Below the pieces are notes generated by a model. It searched no databases and was not told the DNA's origin. It worked only from the letters and a program-made list of their open reading frames with translations. This document shows positions 14,475-16,021 of a stretch of DNA of 16,021 nucleotides, in pieces. The translations under genes were made by a program, and so were the position numbers. Numbering within the stretch: the first letter of the stretch is position 1; each line of letters starts with the position of its first letter. Source of the stretch: PFJX01 sp964646585. Lineage in GTDB: Bacteria; Pseudomonadota; Gammaproteobacteria; Burkholderiales; Thiobacillaceae. The stretch is from positions 1 to 16,021 of the forward strand of contig CAZYEY010000281.1 of assembly GCA_964646585.1 (NCBI GenBank), in the 5' to 3' direction.

Positions 14475-14609
14475 TTTAGTTTCAGGGAAGGGTGGGTGAG
14501 AAACCGCGTTCGGGTTCGACGAGCCGAGCACTGCTCGGCCGGACGCCCGCAGGGCGGTCCCGCAGCGCAGCGGAGGGATTCGTGGATCGCCGCAAGGCGA
14601 GACGCGAAC
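14475..14609 (+). other. Hairpin-rich non-coding segment between the tRNA repeats
   Basis: No supported gene lies in these 135 bases. They hold a run of inverted repeats: GCCGAGCA/TGCTCGGC (14523-14539, central C), GGA-CGCCC/GGGCG-g-TCC (14541-14560, loop GCA, one bulged base), CCGC/GCGG (14560-14573) and TCGCC-GCAA-GGCGA (14587-14600), a stem closed by a GNRA tetraloop. The chain suggests a structured RNA or a small repeat-type mobile element, but I recognise no known family. Confidence 0.5.
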
Positions 14610-14656
14610 AATCCCGCCCTCTCCGCCAGATGAAACGCCCCGCCCGTCGGGGCGTT
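14610..14656 (+). repeat. Direct repeat, copy 2 (tRNA 3' fragment plus terminator)
   Basis: It is a perfect 47-bp copy of 14428-14474. It starts in what would be the T-loop and has no tRNA body upstream, so it cannot yield a tRNA. The hairpin CGCCCCG/CGGGGCG (14636-14654) is kept, but the T-run is broken (TTCTTG), so it may terminate weakly. It ends just before the promoter of the bcp gene. Confidence 0.9.
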
Positions 14657-14673
14657 CTTGCCTTTCCTGCCGG

Positions 14674-14702
14674 TTGCCGGGTTCCCCCGGGCTCCGGATA
14701 AT
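14674..14702 (+). promoter_or_regulatory. Candidate promoter of bcp
   Basis: TTGCCG (14674-14679) and GATAAT (14697-14702) are spaced by 17 bases; the -10 matches five of six positions. The predicted start near 14709 lies downstream of an in-frame ATG at 14701, which supports ATG 14731 as the real start of the peroxiredoxin. Confidence 0.5.
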
Positions 14703-14730
14703 GGGTCCGTCCCTGATCCATTCTCTGCCC

Positions 14731-15189
14731 ATGGAACCCCAGACCGCGCCCGACATCGAACTGGCCGCCACCGGCGGTAAGCGCATCAAGCTCAGTGACT
14801 TCAAGGGACGCGGCGTCGTCCTTTATTTTTATCCCAAGGACAGCACTCCGGGCTGCACCACCGAGGGCCGGGATTTCAGCGAGCTGCATCCCCTGTTCCA
14901 GGCCCTGGGCTGGGATGTCCTGGGGGTGTCCCGGGACACTGTGAAATCCCACGAGAATTTCAAGGCCAGGCAGGGCTTCCCCTTCGACTTGCTGTCCGAC
15001 CCGGAGGAGGCGCTGTGCGAGTACTTTGGTGTCATGAAGCTGAAAAACCTGTATGGCAAACAGGTGCGCGGCATCGAGCGCAGCACCTTCGCCATCGCCC
15101 CGGATGGCAGCATCGCCCGGGCCTGGCGGGGGGTGAAGGTGCCCAACCACGCCCAGGAGGTTCTGGAGTTCGTGCGTACCCTGGGCTGA
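14731..15189 (+). CDS. bcp: Peroxiredoxin, Bcp/PrxQ type
   Basis: A 152-residue cytoplasmic thiol peroxidase of the AhpC/TSA fold that reduces hydrogen peroxide and organic hydroperoxides. The peroxidatic Cys42 lies in YPKDSTPGCTTEG, and VLGVSRDTVKSHENFK, FPFDLLSDPE and IERSTFAIAPDGSI are family segments. The resolving Cys usually found five residues later (E. coli BCP) is Arg47 here, and the alternative position 36 residues on is Lys78. The only other cysteine is Cys96 (EALCEYFGV). The enzyme may work by a 1-Cys mechanism or use Cys96. ATG 14731 is chosen over 14701 because the latter sits in the predicted -10 box. No clear ribosome-binding site precedes it. The PhoH-type gene follows after 39 bases. 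Confidence 0.94.
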   Translation: MEPQTAPDIELAATGGKRIKLSDFKGRGVVLYFYPKDSTPGCTTEGRDFSELHPLFQALGWDVLGVSRDTVKSHENFKARQGFPFDLLSDPEEALCEYFGVMKLKNLYGKQVRGIERSTFAIAPDGSIARAWRGVKVPNHAQEVLEFVRTLG

Positions 15190-15228
15190 GATTTTTCCAC
15201 TCCATCCCTCCAACTTGGGACGATCCCG

Positions 15229-16021
15229 ATGGCGCGCAAAACCGGCAAGAAGCAAACCAAGCTGTTCGTACTCGATACCAACGTCCTGCTCCACGACCCC
15301 ACCTGCCTGTACCGCTTCCAGGAGCACGACATCTACTTGCCCATGGCGACCCTGGAGGAACTGGACCACAACAAAAAAGGCATGTCCGAGGTGGCCCGCA
15401 ACGCCCGCCAGGTCACCCGCTTCCTGGATGAGATCGTCAGCCCTGCCGAACTCTCCATCCAGGACGGCGCCCCCCTCTCGCTCCAGAGCCACAAGGCCGC
15501 CACCGGCCGGCTGTTCCTCCAGACCCATCCCATCACCAGCGACGTCACCGCCGTGCTGCCCTACAGCAAGGTGGACAACCAGATCCTGGGGGTGGTGGCC
15601 TATCTCAAGGCGCGGGAGCCCGAGCGTCAGGTCATCCTGGTCTCCAAGGACATCAACATGCGCATCAAGGCGCGGGCCCTGGAGATCCCGGCGGAGGACT
15701 ACTTCAACGACAAGGTGCTGGAAGACACCGACCTGCTCTACACCGGCGTGCTGGAACTGCCCGCCGACTTCTGGGAGAAGCACGGCAAGGGCATGGAGAG
15801 CTGGCAGAAGGATGGCCGTTCCTACTACCGGCTCACCGGCCCCCTGGTGCCCACCCTGCTGGTGAACCAGTTCGTCTGGCAGGAAGGCCCCAGGCCTTTC
15901 CACGCCAGGGTCACCGACGTGACCGGCAACGTGGCCACCCTGGTCACCATCAAGGACTTCAGCCACCACAAGAACAATGTCTGGGGCATCACCGCCCGCA
16001 ACCGGGAGCAGAACTTCGCCC
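15229..16021 (+). CDS. PIN-domain PhoH-family ATPase (3' partial)
   Basis: The first 264 codons of a PhoH-like protein with an N-terminal PIN domain, the type usually of about 450-470 residues in which a PIN ribonuclease-like domain precedes a PhoH P-loop ATPase. The start KTKLFVLDTNVLLHDP holds the first PIN acidic residue (Asp16), followed by LPMATLEELDHNKKGMSEVARNARQ, with the next acidic residues, and LVSKDINMRIKARALEIPAEDY, the third PIN segment. The region after about residue 185 is the linker (ESWQKDGRSYYRLTGPL) leading to the ATPase domain, whose Walker A motif lies beyond the window. Related proteins have been described as RNA helicase/RNase fusions; the substrate here is unknown. 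The only nearby Shine-Dalgarno is a weak TTGGGA. Confidence 0.93.
   Translation, partial: MARKTGKKQTKLFVLDTNVLLHDPTCLYRFQEHDIYLPMATLEELDHNKKGMSEVARNARQVTRFLDEIVSPAELSIQDGAPLSLQSHKAATGRLFLQTHPITSDVTAVLPYSKVDNQILGVVAYLKAREPERQVILVSKDINMRIKARALEIPAEDYFNDKVLEDTDLLYTGVLELPADFWEKHGKGMESWQKDGRSYYRLTGPLVPTLLVNQFVWQEGPRPFHARVTDVTGNVATLVTIKDFSHHKNNVWGITARNREQNFA

Overview
The window is a GC-rich, densely coded stretch of bacterial chromosome. Gene content and order suggest a betaproteobacterium: a compact histidine operon (hisD-C-B-H-A-F-I-E) followed by a HIT-family gene and tatA-tatB-tatC, a layout common in that class. A member of the Rhodocyclales or a close relative is my inference; nothing here fixes the genus.

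Plus strand, 1-7851: one long co-directional unit. It runs from hisD (5' end cut by the window) through hisE, then HIT, tatA, tatB and tatC, with start/stop overlaps or gaps of a few bases at most junctions, and ends at a strong intrinsic terminator (7879-7907). The his genes encode six steps from N1-phosphoribosyl-ATP to histidine (HisE, HisI, HisA, HisH/HisF, HisB, HisC, HisD); the Tat genes encode the twin-arginine protein export machinery. hisF is interrupted by an in-frame amber codon.

Plus strand, 7852-10137: a 266-base regulatory gap holds an NtrC-like dyad and a well-formed sigma-54 -24/-12 element in front of an ammonium channel gene (amtB). A small cupin gene follows. A gene for the HU nucleoid protein comes next, with its own extended -10 promoter and terminator.

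Minus strand, 14262-10141: GT2 glycosyltransferase, VTT/TVP38-family membrane protein, ArnT-like GT83 glycosyltransferase and a Tas-like aldo/keto reductase. They are spaced 9 nt, a 4-nt overlap and 1 nt apart, so they form a likely operon. The first three look like a lipid-linked sugar transfer module. The reductase has an in-frame ochre codon.

Plus strand, 14315-16021: a tRNA-Ser(GGA) gene with promoter and terminator. The last part of the tRNA plus the terminator hairpin is perfectly duplicated (47 bp) 182 bp downstream, flanking a hairpin-rich non-coding segment. Then a Bcp/PrxQ peroxiredoxin and the start of a PIN-PhoH ATPase gene cut by the window end.

Most of the window is ordinary housekeeping DNA. 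The features that deserve a second look are the tRNA 3'-end repeat with its structured insert, the two nonsense codons (hisF and tas) with a possible frameshift in hisD, the GT2-VTT-GT83 cassette, and the nitrogen-control signals ahead of amtB.
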